Source: Eubacterium sp. (GTDB lineage Bacteria; Bacillota; Clostridia; Lachnospirales; Lachnospiraceae). From it: a DNA stretch of 33,553 nt. Where the stretch lies: contig JAFUDC010000129.1 in NCBI GenBank assembly GCA_017459345.1, positions 1 through 33,553 on the forward strand. Direction: 5' to 3'. Below are positions 8,438-15,221 of this stretch, one piece after another (within the stretch, counting starts at the first letter, position 1; each line of letters begins with the position of its first letter). The notes under the pieces are model-generated. The model was not told the origin of the DNA. It ran no database searches and was given only the letters and a program-made list of their open reading frames with translations. The position numbers and the translations under genes are program-made.

Positions 8438-10171
8438 TTATTTTGCAGCAGTCGTCGCCTCGGGAGCTGCTTCTTTCATGGCAGCTGTTGTCGCTTCCGG
8501 CGGGGCTGCCGTCGTCGCTGTTGCTGCCTCGGCCTCCGAAGCTTTTGCCGCTTCCTCGGCTTCCAGTTTTGCTTTGGCCGCTTCCTCGGCGGCTATGCGG
8601 GCTTTCTCTTCTTTCTGATACTGGCGGGCCAGTTCCTTATAGTATTTTTGCCATTTATAATTCCAGATGACTACTGGTCCAGTGCACGCTGTTTGTCCGG
8701 CCTCAGAAGCCTCATTGCCAATGAAAAGATTCTCAGCCCCTGCTGCAACAGCCCCAAATCCTGTTCCGACCGGATGGCGGGCGGCGTAGCCGACCTGGTA
8801 GTCGGCCAGGTGGTCTACCAGCAGGATGGCCTGCTTCCTGGTCAGGATCTGGCTGGCATTTTTGCAGGATTCATCCGGTAGAATGCCGGATTTGACGAAG
8901 ATGGCATAGGCCTCCTTCTCCTGGGGATCGAGGCTTTCAGTGTTCCTGCAGTCTGCCAGGACCGTCTCGATCTCCCCGTCGTTCATGTGGGCCGGGTAGA
9001 GGTCCTGGACCAGTTCGGCGGCTCTTGCCGCCGTGACAGTTCCCTTCTTGTTGGCGTCGGCGAATGCAGTCAGGGCTGCGTTGGAGAAGGCAGTTGTGCC
9101 GGTGTAGGAGGCGTCTGCCTTTTTGATCATCTTAATCAGCTGGCTGCGGTTGATGGCCGTGTTAGGATAAAAGCGGCCGTCCTTGCTGGTAGGGTAGCAT
9201 TCCAGTTCTGCGTAGCTGTCAAATAATTCTCTCATGTCAGAGGCTCTGACGTCATCACATTTGCCCGTGAGAGTCAGGTTACCCTTGTCATACTGCTTAA
9301 AGGTGTAGTCCAGAAGCTCCCGGATCGAGGCAAATGTGCTTTCCTGGCTGACGTTGCCGAAGTAGGCGCAGATGACCTCATGGCCTTTTTTGTCCGTGGC
9401 GGTAGCGATGTAGACATGGCCTGCGGCGTTGGTGGTTCCGGACTTGGACCCGATGATCTTGTAGCGGTTTTTGCTGTAGGATGCCCTGCCCCGGATAAAC
9501 CAGTTGGTGGTGTTGGCATCGATTTCCTGACCGGAGGTAGTCTCATAGTGAGACTTCTTGACCGTCTCCCGGATCAGGGGCATGGCCATGGCATAGCGGG
9601 TGATCAGGGCCATCTCCGTGGCGGTGGAGTAGGTGTTGTTGAAGCCTGCTCCGATATCGGAACCCACCGGATTATCAAAGCTGGTCTTCTTAAGACCCAG
9701 CTCCCGGCACTTGGCATTCATGGCCTCCACGCAGGCATCCTTGGATCCGAAGACGCCTACCGCCAGGGAGTCTGTGGCATCCGCCGCGGAGGAGATCAGA
9801 CTTAAGGAAAGTAGATCTTTAAATGTAAATGTCACCCCGGACAGCAGTCCCAGGCAATAGGTACCGGGTGTGGTATGTCCGATGACATCCGGGGAGGTCT
9901 TGATTTTGGAATCCACATCCCCGTTTTCGATGCAGACGATGGCATTCATGAGCTTGGCCGTGCTGGCAGGGTATATTTTCTTGTTCTCATCCTGGCCGAA
10001 GAGGACCTTGCCGCTTCCTGCATCCATCAGGACGTAGGCATGACATTCCATTTTGGGAGCTTTGACCTTCTTCCCCTTTGCCTGGGCAGGAAGAGGGGAG
10101 ATAAGCAGCAGGGTCATGAGCAGGAGGAGGAAGGCTGTGAGATAATTATTAGTTAATCTGTCAGTTTTCAC
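8438..10171 (-). CDS. D-Ala-D-Ala carboxypeptidase-like protein (peptidase S11) with SLH-like repeats
   Basis: This exported 577-residue protein starts at GTG, with AAGGAG seven bases upstream. A signal peptide (about 1-32) is followed by an S11 transpeptidase-fold domain (about 40-300). The nucleophile motif is Ser70-Thr-Ala-Lys73 and the third motif is Lys243-Ser-Gly-Thr, a KTG variant. The second motif reads Ser128-Ala-Ala130-Asp, where Ser-x-Asn is usual. Known S11 enzymes trim the terminal D-Ala from peptidoglycan stem peptides outside the membrane. Residues about 310-460 contain degenerate SLH-like repeats (FYPNTAINRSQLIKMI; ILTRKQAILLVDHL) that may bind the wall. The tail (about 505-577) is an Ala/Glu/Lys helix followed by an Ala-Thr-Glu-Pro repeat. 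PBP5-type enzymes are about 400 residues, so the C-terminal extension is substantial. Confidence 0.88.
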   Translation of the reverse strand: MKTDRLTNNYLTAFLLLLMTLLLISPLPAQAKGKKVKAPKMECHAYVLMDAGSGKVLFGQDENKKIYPASTAKLMNAIVCIENGDVDSKIKTSPDVIGHTTPGTYCLGLLSGVTFTFKDLLSLSLISSAADATDSLAVGVFGSKDACVEAMNAKCRELGLKKTSFDNPVGSDIGAGFNNTYSTATEMALITRYAMAMPLIRETVKKSHYETTSGQEIDANTTNWFIRGRASYSKNRYKIIGSKSGTTNAAGHVYIATATDKKGHEVICAYFGNVSQESTFASIRELLDYTFKQYDKGNLTLTGKCDDVRASDMRELFDSYAELECYPTSKDGRFYPNTAINRSQLIKMIKKADASYTGTTAFSNAALTAFADANKKGTVTAARAAELVQDLYPAHMNDGEIETVLADCRNTESLDPQEKEAYAIFVKSGILPDESCKNASQILTRKQAILLVDHLADYQVGYAARHPVGTGFGAVAAGAENLFIGNEASEAGQTACTGPVVIWNYKWQKYYKELARQYQKEEKARIAAEEAAKAKLEAEEAAKASEAEAATATTAAPPEATTAAMKEAAPEATTAAK

Positions 10172-10352
10172 TGTTATTCTCCTTTTCTTTTGTAAATCTT
10201 TCTTTCATAGTTACTAATCTGATTTTTCCGGTTTCCAACTAATCTTTAGTTGCTTCTAATCTGGTTTCCGATCAATCTTTCGCCGTTTTAACTGATTTTT
10301 CATCGTTCCTGATTATTCTCTCGTCGTCTCCGGTTATCGTTCCGAATACATC
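10172..10352 (-). other. Spacer with degenerate direct repeats upstream of the carboxypeptidase gene
   Basis: This 181-base gap holds no ORF. On the plus strand, ctaatctg...ggtttcc...aatc occurs at about 10214-10244 and again, in shorter form, at 10256-10277, with weaker copies up to about 10345. No clear promoter was identified. The region may be a leader or decayed repeat DNA. Confidence 0.4.
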
Positions 10353-11153
10353 TCACGAGAAATCCCTCTCAAACCGTTCCCTGCAGCAGAATACCCTGTC
10401 ATGTCTCCTTAGAGCATAGTACATATCCGTGATCATCTGTACGCATTCCTCCTGGGAGTCTTTGTAGAGCTTGTCTAACTGGCTGATGGTCTCGATGTTG
10501 CCCGGATTGACAGACCTCTTTATAAAATAGTACTGATAGTTCATTTTCCTTAAGAAGACCAGGTTGGCATAATGGGCCAGCCGGCTGGTCATCCCCAGGG
10601 TGGACCGGAAGAGATGGTTCAGGATGAGTCTCATATAAAAGAGGCTCCTGCGGAGTGTCATGGGGCTCATCTTAAAAAAGGGGGCGATGACACTGCCGTA
10701 CCCGGTCCCCAGCCGTATATGCCGGGCCACCAGATGGGAGTAGGGGTTCAGGTGATCCCTCTGCATCATGGCACTGTCCCAGTCCCGCTCAATCTCCGGG
10801 TGGGAGATTCCGGTCTCTTTAATCCGCTTTCTGATATAGGGGTGGCAGGTACTGTCCAGGATATAATGGGTCATGAAGCCTGCCAGCCAGGCAAAGGCTG
10901 CCCGCCGCCACGGCTGCCGGTCAAATATGGAAAAGGCGTGTTCAAGAAAAACCCGCATGGGTTCGTTATGTACCCTGACACCGTACTGATTAACCCTGTT
11001 CTTGCAAAATGAACGGTAATAAAAGAGGATATCCGGCCCGTGGACTCCGATGCTGTAATAATCCTCATAAGGCTCGATTATTCTACGGATATTATCCGGC
11101 AGTTTTCGGAGGATATCCTGGCCGTAGGCGTAGTGTGTATAAGTAGTAGGCAT
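10353..11153 (-). CDS. Zinc-dependent phospholipase C-like protein
   Basis: This 266-residue protein belongs to the zinc-dependent phospholipase C family (PF00882 type). The visible metal-ligand pattern includes His7 in TYTHYAYG, His38 and Asp41 in GVHGPDILF, His96-x3-Asp100-x3-His104 in THYILDSTCHP, and His118-x3-Glu122 in SHPEIERD. The last two match the HxxxD...H and HxxxE spacing of bacterial PLC. No signal peptide is visible, so it may be cytoplasmic; many clostridial members of this kind have no tested activity. The frame is open up to 11237, but the ATG at 11153 has AGAGGT eight bases upstream and begins with the conserved MPTTYTHYA, so it is chosen. It lies 181 bases upstream of the carboxypeptidase gene on the same strand. 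Confidence 0.82.
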   Translation of the reverse strand: MPTTYTHYAYGQDILRKLPDNIRRIIEPYEDYYSIGVHGPDILFYYRSFCKNRVNQYGVRVHNEPMRVFLEHAFSIFDRQPWRRAAFAWLAGFMTHYILDSTCHPYIRKRIKETGISHPEIERDWDSAMMQRDHLNPYSHLVARHIRLGTGYGSVIAPFFKMSPMTLRRSLFYMRLILNHLFRSTLGMTSRLAHYANLVFLRKMNYQYYFIKRSVNPGNIETISQLDKLYKDSQEECVQMITDMYYALRRHDRVFCCRERFERDFS

Positions 11154-11505
11154 GAAAACCGACCTCTTTTCTCTTGTATATATTGCTGTAGTCCTAAGTA
11201 TCTCCTTTGAAGTGGAGCGCCGCCTGGTGTAAGACAAGTAAACTGCTGATGCACCGGGCTGCTTTTATTTTATGTTTACTCAATCTCAGACGCAGTACAT
11301 AGGAAGACACCTGCGATGCCGCGCAACTCGGACGTAATCGCCGGGGCGATTAAGATTGATTAGCTGTAAAACTGTTTCAGCTGTTTACATTTAGAATTGT
11401 AACATAAGTGAGAGGTTGATGAAAGTAGAATCGAGACAATCCCTCAAGATGTTATTTCGATGATTATTCAATTTTACTTATAGAAATACCAAATATATTT
11501 GGTGA
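11154..11505. other. Non-coding stretch upstream of the PLC-like gene
   Basis: There is no credible ORF. A perfect 7-bp hairpin with a 2-base loop lies at 11336-11351 (aatcgcc/ggcgatt), and a near-duplicate agctgt-aaa motif lies just after it (about 11360-11390). The PLC-like gene promoter should be in the part nearest 11154, but no convincing boxes were found. Confidence 0.4.
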
Positions 11506-11849
11506 TAATAGATTATGCAAACTTCCCACACCCATATCAGATAAAAATTGCTGACTAATCATACTTGAACATCTCTTCGAGAATCTCATAGCCGCAGCAG
11601 CATTATGCTGCTCTGTGAATTTACTGACACAATTCCGGATTATAAGGATTGTGTCAGTAAAAAATGCAATGAAAACAGCTGAATCTCCATAATTTTACTG
11701 ACGCAATTACGAATTACGAAGATTGTGTCAGCAAAAAAGGCAATAAAAACAGCTGAATCTCCGTAATTTTACTGACGCAATTACGAATTACGAGGATTGT
11801 GTCAGCAAACTAAAAAATAATAGTGATGTGGGAAGTTTTAATAGATTAT
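11506..11849. mobile_element. MITE-like non-autonomous element with flanking target-site duplication
   Basis: The 320-bp body (11519-11838) begins with aaacttcccaca and ends with its exact complement, a 12-bp terminal inverted repeat. Imperfect complementarity continues inward to a ttgctgac motif about 30-35 bases from each end. The perfect 11-bp direct repeat taatagattat flanks it at 11506-11516 and 11839-11849, directly against the right end and two bases from the left end. Terminal inverted repeats bounded by a direct repeat are the hallmark of a transposed element. IS4-type transposases make target duplications of about 10-13 bp, so mobilisation by such an enzyme is an inference. No transposase is encoded. 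The interior holds three 74-bp hairpin repeats and a 7-bp hairpin at 11596-11612. Confidence 0.65.
11620..11809. repeat. Three tandem 74-bp hairpin repeats
   Basis: The period is exactly 74 bases: copies start at 11620, 11694 and 11768. Each copy holds a 14-bp stem (left arms 11620-11633, 11694-11707 and 11768-11781; right arms 11648-11661, 11722-11735 and 11796-11809). The first stem is perfect. The other two have tttactgacgcaat against attgtgtcagcaaa, where both differences form G-U or A-C type pairs depending on the strand. The spacer between stems carries a conserved aacagctgaatctcc. Confidence 0.85.
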
Positions 11850-11900
11850 AAAATCTTTCTTTACCCAAAATTAAGAGCCGTGATGTCTTTCGTATCGATA

Positions 11901-11967
11901 TGTTATCAGATAGAATAAGATTCTGCCACTTTGGATAAGAAGTCAATTGTTATCAGATAGGATAAGA
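11901..11967. repeat. Pair of 20-bp direct repeats in the phosphofructokinase leader
   Basis: The core tgttatcagata(g)(a/g)ataaga occurs at 11901-11920 and 11948-11967 with 19 of 20 bases identical and a 47-base offset. It lies about 115-180 bases upstream of the likely promoter. It could be a regulator site or a small duplication. Confidence 0.5.
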
Positions 11968-12081
11968 CTTCCGCTTCTATAGGGGGGAGAAAAGGTTGAC
12001 TTTGGTGATTTACGTATGGTATTTGAGAGAAACCTGTCAATAAAAGAACGATGATTCATGAAAGATATCTATCAAAATAAA

Positions 12082-12110
12082 TTGATTAAATGATGAGAAA
12101 CTGTTATAAT
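12082..12110 (+). promoter_or_regulatory. Promoter of the phosphofructokinase gene
   Basis: TTGATT (12082-12087), a 17-base spacer and a perfect TATAAT (12105-12110) make a strong sigma-A promoter. Transcription would start near 12117, giving an 80-base leader. AGGAGG (12181-12186) lies 11 bases before the ATG, a slightly long spacing. Confidence 0.75.
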
Positions 12111-12197
12111 AATAAACTGTATGCAAATCAGCATGACAAACATACGAAGTGATGTCTGAATTATATTGATAACACATTTAAGGAGGTAATATTAATT

Positions 12198-13436
12198 ATG
12201 AAAGGCAATGTTATCGTAGGACAGTCCGGCGGACCAACTGCAGTAATCAATTCCAGTCTGGCTGGCGTAATCAAGGCTGCATGGAAGCTGGGTGCAGGTA
12301 AAGTTTATGGTATGCACCATGGTATCGAGGGTTTCCTGAAGGAAGACCTTATTGACATAGCTGATTATATCAAGGATGCTTCCGATCTCTCTCTTTTAAA
12401 GAGAACCCCATCTGCATTCCTCGGTTCCTGCCGTTATAAGCTGCCTCAGATTGAGGGGAATGAAGAGGTTTACGAGAGAATGTTTGATATCATGGACAAG
12501 TATGATATCGAGTATTTCCTCTATATCGGCGGTAATGATTCCATGGATACCATCAAGATGTTATCCGACTATGCTTCTGCTCATGACAGAAAGCAGAAGT
12601 TCATGGGCGTTCCCAAGACCATCGATAATGACCTGCCACTGACAGATCATACACCCGGATATGGTTCCGCTGCCAAGTATATCGCCACATCCATGAAGGA
12701 AATCATTCGCGATAATGAGAGCTTCGGCGCTTCCAAGCCCACCATCTGTATCGTGGAGATCATGGGACGTCATGCAGGATGGCTGACCGCTGCTTCCGCC
12801 CTGTCCAAGGATGCGGACTGTGACGGACCGGACCTGATCTATCTGCCGGAGGTTACCTTTGATGTTGATAAGTTCATGGAAAATGTAAAGCATCTTGCAG
12901 CGACCAAGAGCTCCGTGGTTATCGCTGTTTCCGAGGGTGTCAAGGTTGCAGACGGCCGCTTCGTATGCGAGCTTGGCGCAAGCAATGATTACGTGGATGC
13001 ATTTGGCCACAAGCAGCTTTCCGGATGTGCTTCCTACCTGGCTAACCTGGTGACAGCCGAGACAGGGCTTAAGTCCCGTGCCATCGAGTTCTCCACCTTG
13101 CAGAGATGCGCAACCCATATGGCATCCCGCGTGGATATCGACGAGGCTTATAATGTGGGCTATGTGGCCTGCCAGGCAGCCATGAACGGCGAGACCGGCC
13201 AGATGATCATCATTCAGGTTAACAGCAGAGAGCCTTACATGGTAACCTACAACAAGTATGATATCCATGAGATCGCCAATGTGGAGAGAAAGGTTCCCAA
13301 GGACTGGATTATCAACAATGGCACTTATGTCAGCGACAAGTATCTTGACTATGCCCGTCCACTTATTATCGGTACCCTGCTGCCCTACTATGCAGCCGGC
13401 CTGCCAAAGCATCTGACATTAAAGAATAAGAGATAA
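12198..13436 (+). CDS. pfp: Pyrophosphate-dependent 6-phosphofructokinase
   Basis: This 412-residue cytoplasmic enzyme of glycolysis catalyses PPi + fructose 6-phosphate to fructose 1,6-bisphosphate + Pi, reversibly. The visible motifs are GQSGGPTAVIN at the phosphate-donor loop, GGNDSMDT (Asp114), PKTIDNDLP (Lys140, with Asp143 and Asp145 for catalysis) and MGRHAGW (189-195) for sugar-phosphate binding. ATP-dependent enzymes have Gly at the positions of Asp114 and Lys140. Asp plus Lys is the known signature of PPi dependence, so donor specificity is inferred with good support. It has its own strong promoter, and the prsW gene follows 58 bases after the stop, so the two may be co-transcribed. 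Codon use looks biased, as expected for a highly expressed gene. Confidence 0.93.
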   Translation: MKGNVIVGQSGGPTAVINSSLAGVIKAAWKLGAGKVYGMHHGIEGFLKEDLIDIADYIKDASDLSLLKRTPSAFLGSCRYKLPQIEGNEEVYERMFDIMDKYDIEYFLYIGGNDSMDTIKMLSDYASAHDRKQKFMGVPKTIDNDLPLTDHTPGYGSAAKYIATSMKEIIRDNESFGASKPTICIVEIMGRHAGWLTAASALSKDADCDGPDLIYLPEVTFDVDKFMENVKHLAATKSSVVIAVSEGVKVADGRFVCELGASNDYVDAFGHKQLSGCASYLANLVTAETGLKSRAIEFSTLQRCATHMASRVDIDEAYNVGYVACQAAMNGETGQMIIIQVNSREPYMVTYNKYDIHEIANVERKVPKDWIINNGTYVSDKYLDYARPLIIGTLLPYYAAGLPKHLTLKNKR

Positions 13437-13494
13437 TAATGAAAGATATGTCATCGGGTATTATTTTACGAAGGATAATGTAGAGGAAATATAT

Positions 13495-14193
13495 ATGGCA
13501 GTTCGAGTATTATTCTGGGCGGCGGTGATCCCACCCCTCTTCCTCCTCTGGAAGGTCTACAGACTGGATAAGATAGAGCACGAGCCCATTGGCCTGATTG
13601 CGAAGCTTTTCATTCTGGGCGGCATCATGTGCTTCCCGGCAGCCTTCATCGAGAGTGTACTCCTTGACAATGTCCTGGCAAATGTACTGAATCCCTCTTC
13701 CATTCTCTCCCTGGTCATATCCAACTTCATCGTGATTGCCGGGGCGGAGGAAGGCTGCAAATACCTGGTGCTGAAAAAGGGCACCTGGAAGAATCCCAAC
13801 TTTGACTACCGCTTTGACGCCGTGGTCTATTCTGTTGCGGTGACCCTTGGCTTCGCAGCCCTGGAGAATGTCATGTATGTATATGACGGAGGATTATCTG
13901 TGGCAGCCTCCCGGGCGGTTCTGTCCATACCGGGCCACTGCATCTTCGGAATCTACATGGGTTACTACTATGGCATGGCAAAGCAGTACAGCCTGGCCGG
14001 AGACCGGAGCCGGACGAAACAGTACCTATTAAGGGCAGTGGTCCATCCCATGCTTCTTCATGGCTTCTATGATTTCTGCCTGAGCACCCAGTCTGATATC
14101 ATGATGATCATCTTCTTTGCCTATGTGATCATCCTTGATGTGAGGGCTTACAGGGGGATTAAGAGGCTGGCAGCAGAGGATTACAGGATGTGA
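13495..14193 (+). CDS. prsW: PrsW family intramembrane metalloprotease
   Basis: This polytopic membrane protein of 232 residues has about seven hydrophobic segments. The PrsW signature is clear: AEEGCKY (Glu85-Glu86-x2-Lys89), FDAVVYSVAVTLGFAALENV (Glu124), GHCIFGIYMGYYYG (His148) and HPMLLHGFYDF (His189, Asp193). The conserved Glu/His residues are thought to bind the catalytic metal. In Bacillus, PrsW makes the first cut in the anti-sigma factor RsiW during envelope stress; the substrate here is unknown, and no sigma/anti-sigma pair is visible in the window. AGAGGA lies about eight bases before the ATG. The gene ends eight bases before a strong terminator. Confidence 0.9.
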   Translation: MAVRVLFWAAVIPPLFLLWKVYRLDKIEHEPIGLIAKLFILGGIMCFPAAFIESVLLDNVLANVLNPSSILSLVISNFIVIAGAEEGCKYLVLKKGTWKNPNFDYRFDAVVYSVAVTLGFAALENVMYVYDGGLSVAASRAVLSIPGHCIFGIYMGYYYGMAKQYSLAGDRSRTKQYLLRAVVHPMLLHGFYDFCLSTQSDIMMIIFFAYVIILDVRAYRGIKRLAAEDYRM

Positions 14194-14200
14194 GATTGCA

Positions 14201-14255
14201 GATAAAAAGGTTCCGGGGGATGAAGCTTAGCTTCATCCCCCGGAACCTTTTTATC
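14201..14255. terminator. Strong bidirectional terminator
   Basis: A perfect 26-bp inverted repeat (14201-14226 with 14230-14255) has a 3-base loop, a GC-rich core and A5/T5 runs on the two sides. It works as an intrinsic terminator on both strands, serving prsW (+) and the Q/N-rich protein gene (-). Confidence 0.93.
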
Positions 14256-14284
14256 TTTATCCGATTGCCAATTTACTCGGCATA

Positions 14285-14917
14285 TCAGTTTGCTTTTTTC
14301 TGGGCGGTTGTGGAATCCTGTTTCTGTGTGGTCTGGTTACTATCCTTGCTCTCTGTTGTAGTACTGCTCTTGTCCTGTGTGGTATTCTGTGTGCTGCCGC
14401 TGTTCCCATTATTCTGGTTCTGGCTGCTGCCCTGAGAACTCTGGTTATTCTGCTGATTCTGGCTGCTGTCCTGAGAACTCTGGTCATTCTGCTGGTTCTG
14501 GCTGCTGTCCTGGGAATTCGGATTGTTCTGTGTGTTGTCCTGAGGCGGCTGAGCCGGCTGGTTCTGGCTGCCATCTGCAGGCGTCTGCTGCCCGTTATTA
14601 TTATCGTTTGGCTGGCTCTGGTTTGGCTGGCCGGGATTATTTCCCTGGGGGCCGTTTGGACCAAATCCGCCCCGAGGACCTCTCTGTCCTCCGAAGCCGC
14701 CCTTACCCCGGAAATGATTCTGACCATCCTGACCATTTTGTCCGAAATCACCAGGCTGCTGGCCCGGCAGATTGTTATCAGCCCTCTGCTCAATCCTGGT
14801 CTGTGCATTCATCGCCCCCTTTCCGGTAGCTGCATTGAAAGCACACCCCAGGGCAAAGGCCACCATTGAAACCAGGACTCCGCCGATAATCATTTCCTTC
14901 TTATACTGTTTCCACAT
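14285..14917 (-). CDS. Membrane-anchored Gln/Asn/Ser-rich low-complexity protein
   Basis: This 210-residue protein has a short basic start (MWKQYKKEM) and one hydrophobic segment (about 10-32) containing ALGC, a weak lipobox, so it is either a lipoprotein or anchored by an uncleaved helix. The rest is disordered: a Gly/Arg/Asn segment with GGFGGQRGPRGGFG (about 70-90), then Gln/Asn/Ser/Pro-rich sequence with the repeated block QDSSQNQQN (about 135-170) and a Ser/Thr/Lys tail. No enzymatic domain is visible. The composition resembles prion-like or wall-spanning linker segments. AAAGGAGG lies eight bases before the ATG. It converges on prsW and shares its terminator. It is transcribed divergently from the giant surface protein gene at 15222. 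Confidence 0.75.
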   Translation of the reverse strand: MWKQYKKEMIIGGVLVSMVAFALGCAFNAATGKGAMNAQTRIEQRADNNLPGQQPGDFGQNGQDGQNHFRGKGGFGGQRGPRGGFGPNGPQGNNPGQPNQSQPNDNNNGQQTPADGSQNQPAQPPQDNTQNNPNSQDSSQNQQNDQSSQDSSQNQQNNQSSQGSSQNQNNGNSGSTQNTTQDKSSTTTESKDSNQTTQKQDSTTAQKKAN

Positions 14918-15098
14918 AGTAATAACCTCCTTTGGATCCTCTTTAAGAGGAGAGAATGTGTTGCTTAAGTTGTCATTCGCTATTCTGCCAGAGTTTCGTG
15001 AATAAAAAGTGGAAAAAATATGGTAAAAATGTGTTTTTGGTTTCAGGTGAGTGACTCTTTTATTTATATCATTGGGATTTCATCTTTATTCCTTATTT

Positions 15099-15127
15099 TT
15101 GACGGTTTTTTTGACGAAAAATATGAT
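15099..15127 (+). promoter_or_regulatory. Promoter of the giant surface protein gene
   Basis: TTGACG (15099-15104), 17 bases and TATGAT (15122-15127) fit a sigma-A promoter with a start near 15134 and a leader of about 88 bases. A second TTGACG at 15111-15116 has no well-spaced -10 box. The rest of the 14918-15221 gap shows no gene. Confidence 0.6.
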
Positions 15128-15221
15128 ACAATAGCCTCAACTATATATATGGAAGAAATGTCTTTCTCATTTAACACTTTCGTGGGAAAGATATTCCATC
15201 TTTTTGAAAGAGGATCGGGGC

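Noticed and set aside
11620-11809. CRISPR array
   Set aside because: There are only three units; the whole 74-bp unit is conserved, so there are no variable spacers, and no cas genes are present.
11996-12024. TTGACT-based promoter for pfp
   Set aside because: No good -10 box lies at 16-18 bases; the TTGATT-17-TATAAT at 12082-12110 is far stronger and closer.
12561-13412. 283-codon minus-strand open frame opposite pfp
   Set aside because: It is antisense to a strongly conserved enzyme, with no start signals and no family match.
14377-14829. 150-codon plus-strand open frame with Cys/Ser-rich product
   Set aside because: It is the complement of the repetitive Q/N-rich gene, which has a good ribosome site and membrane anchor.
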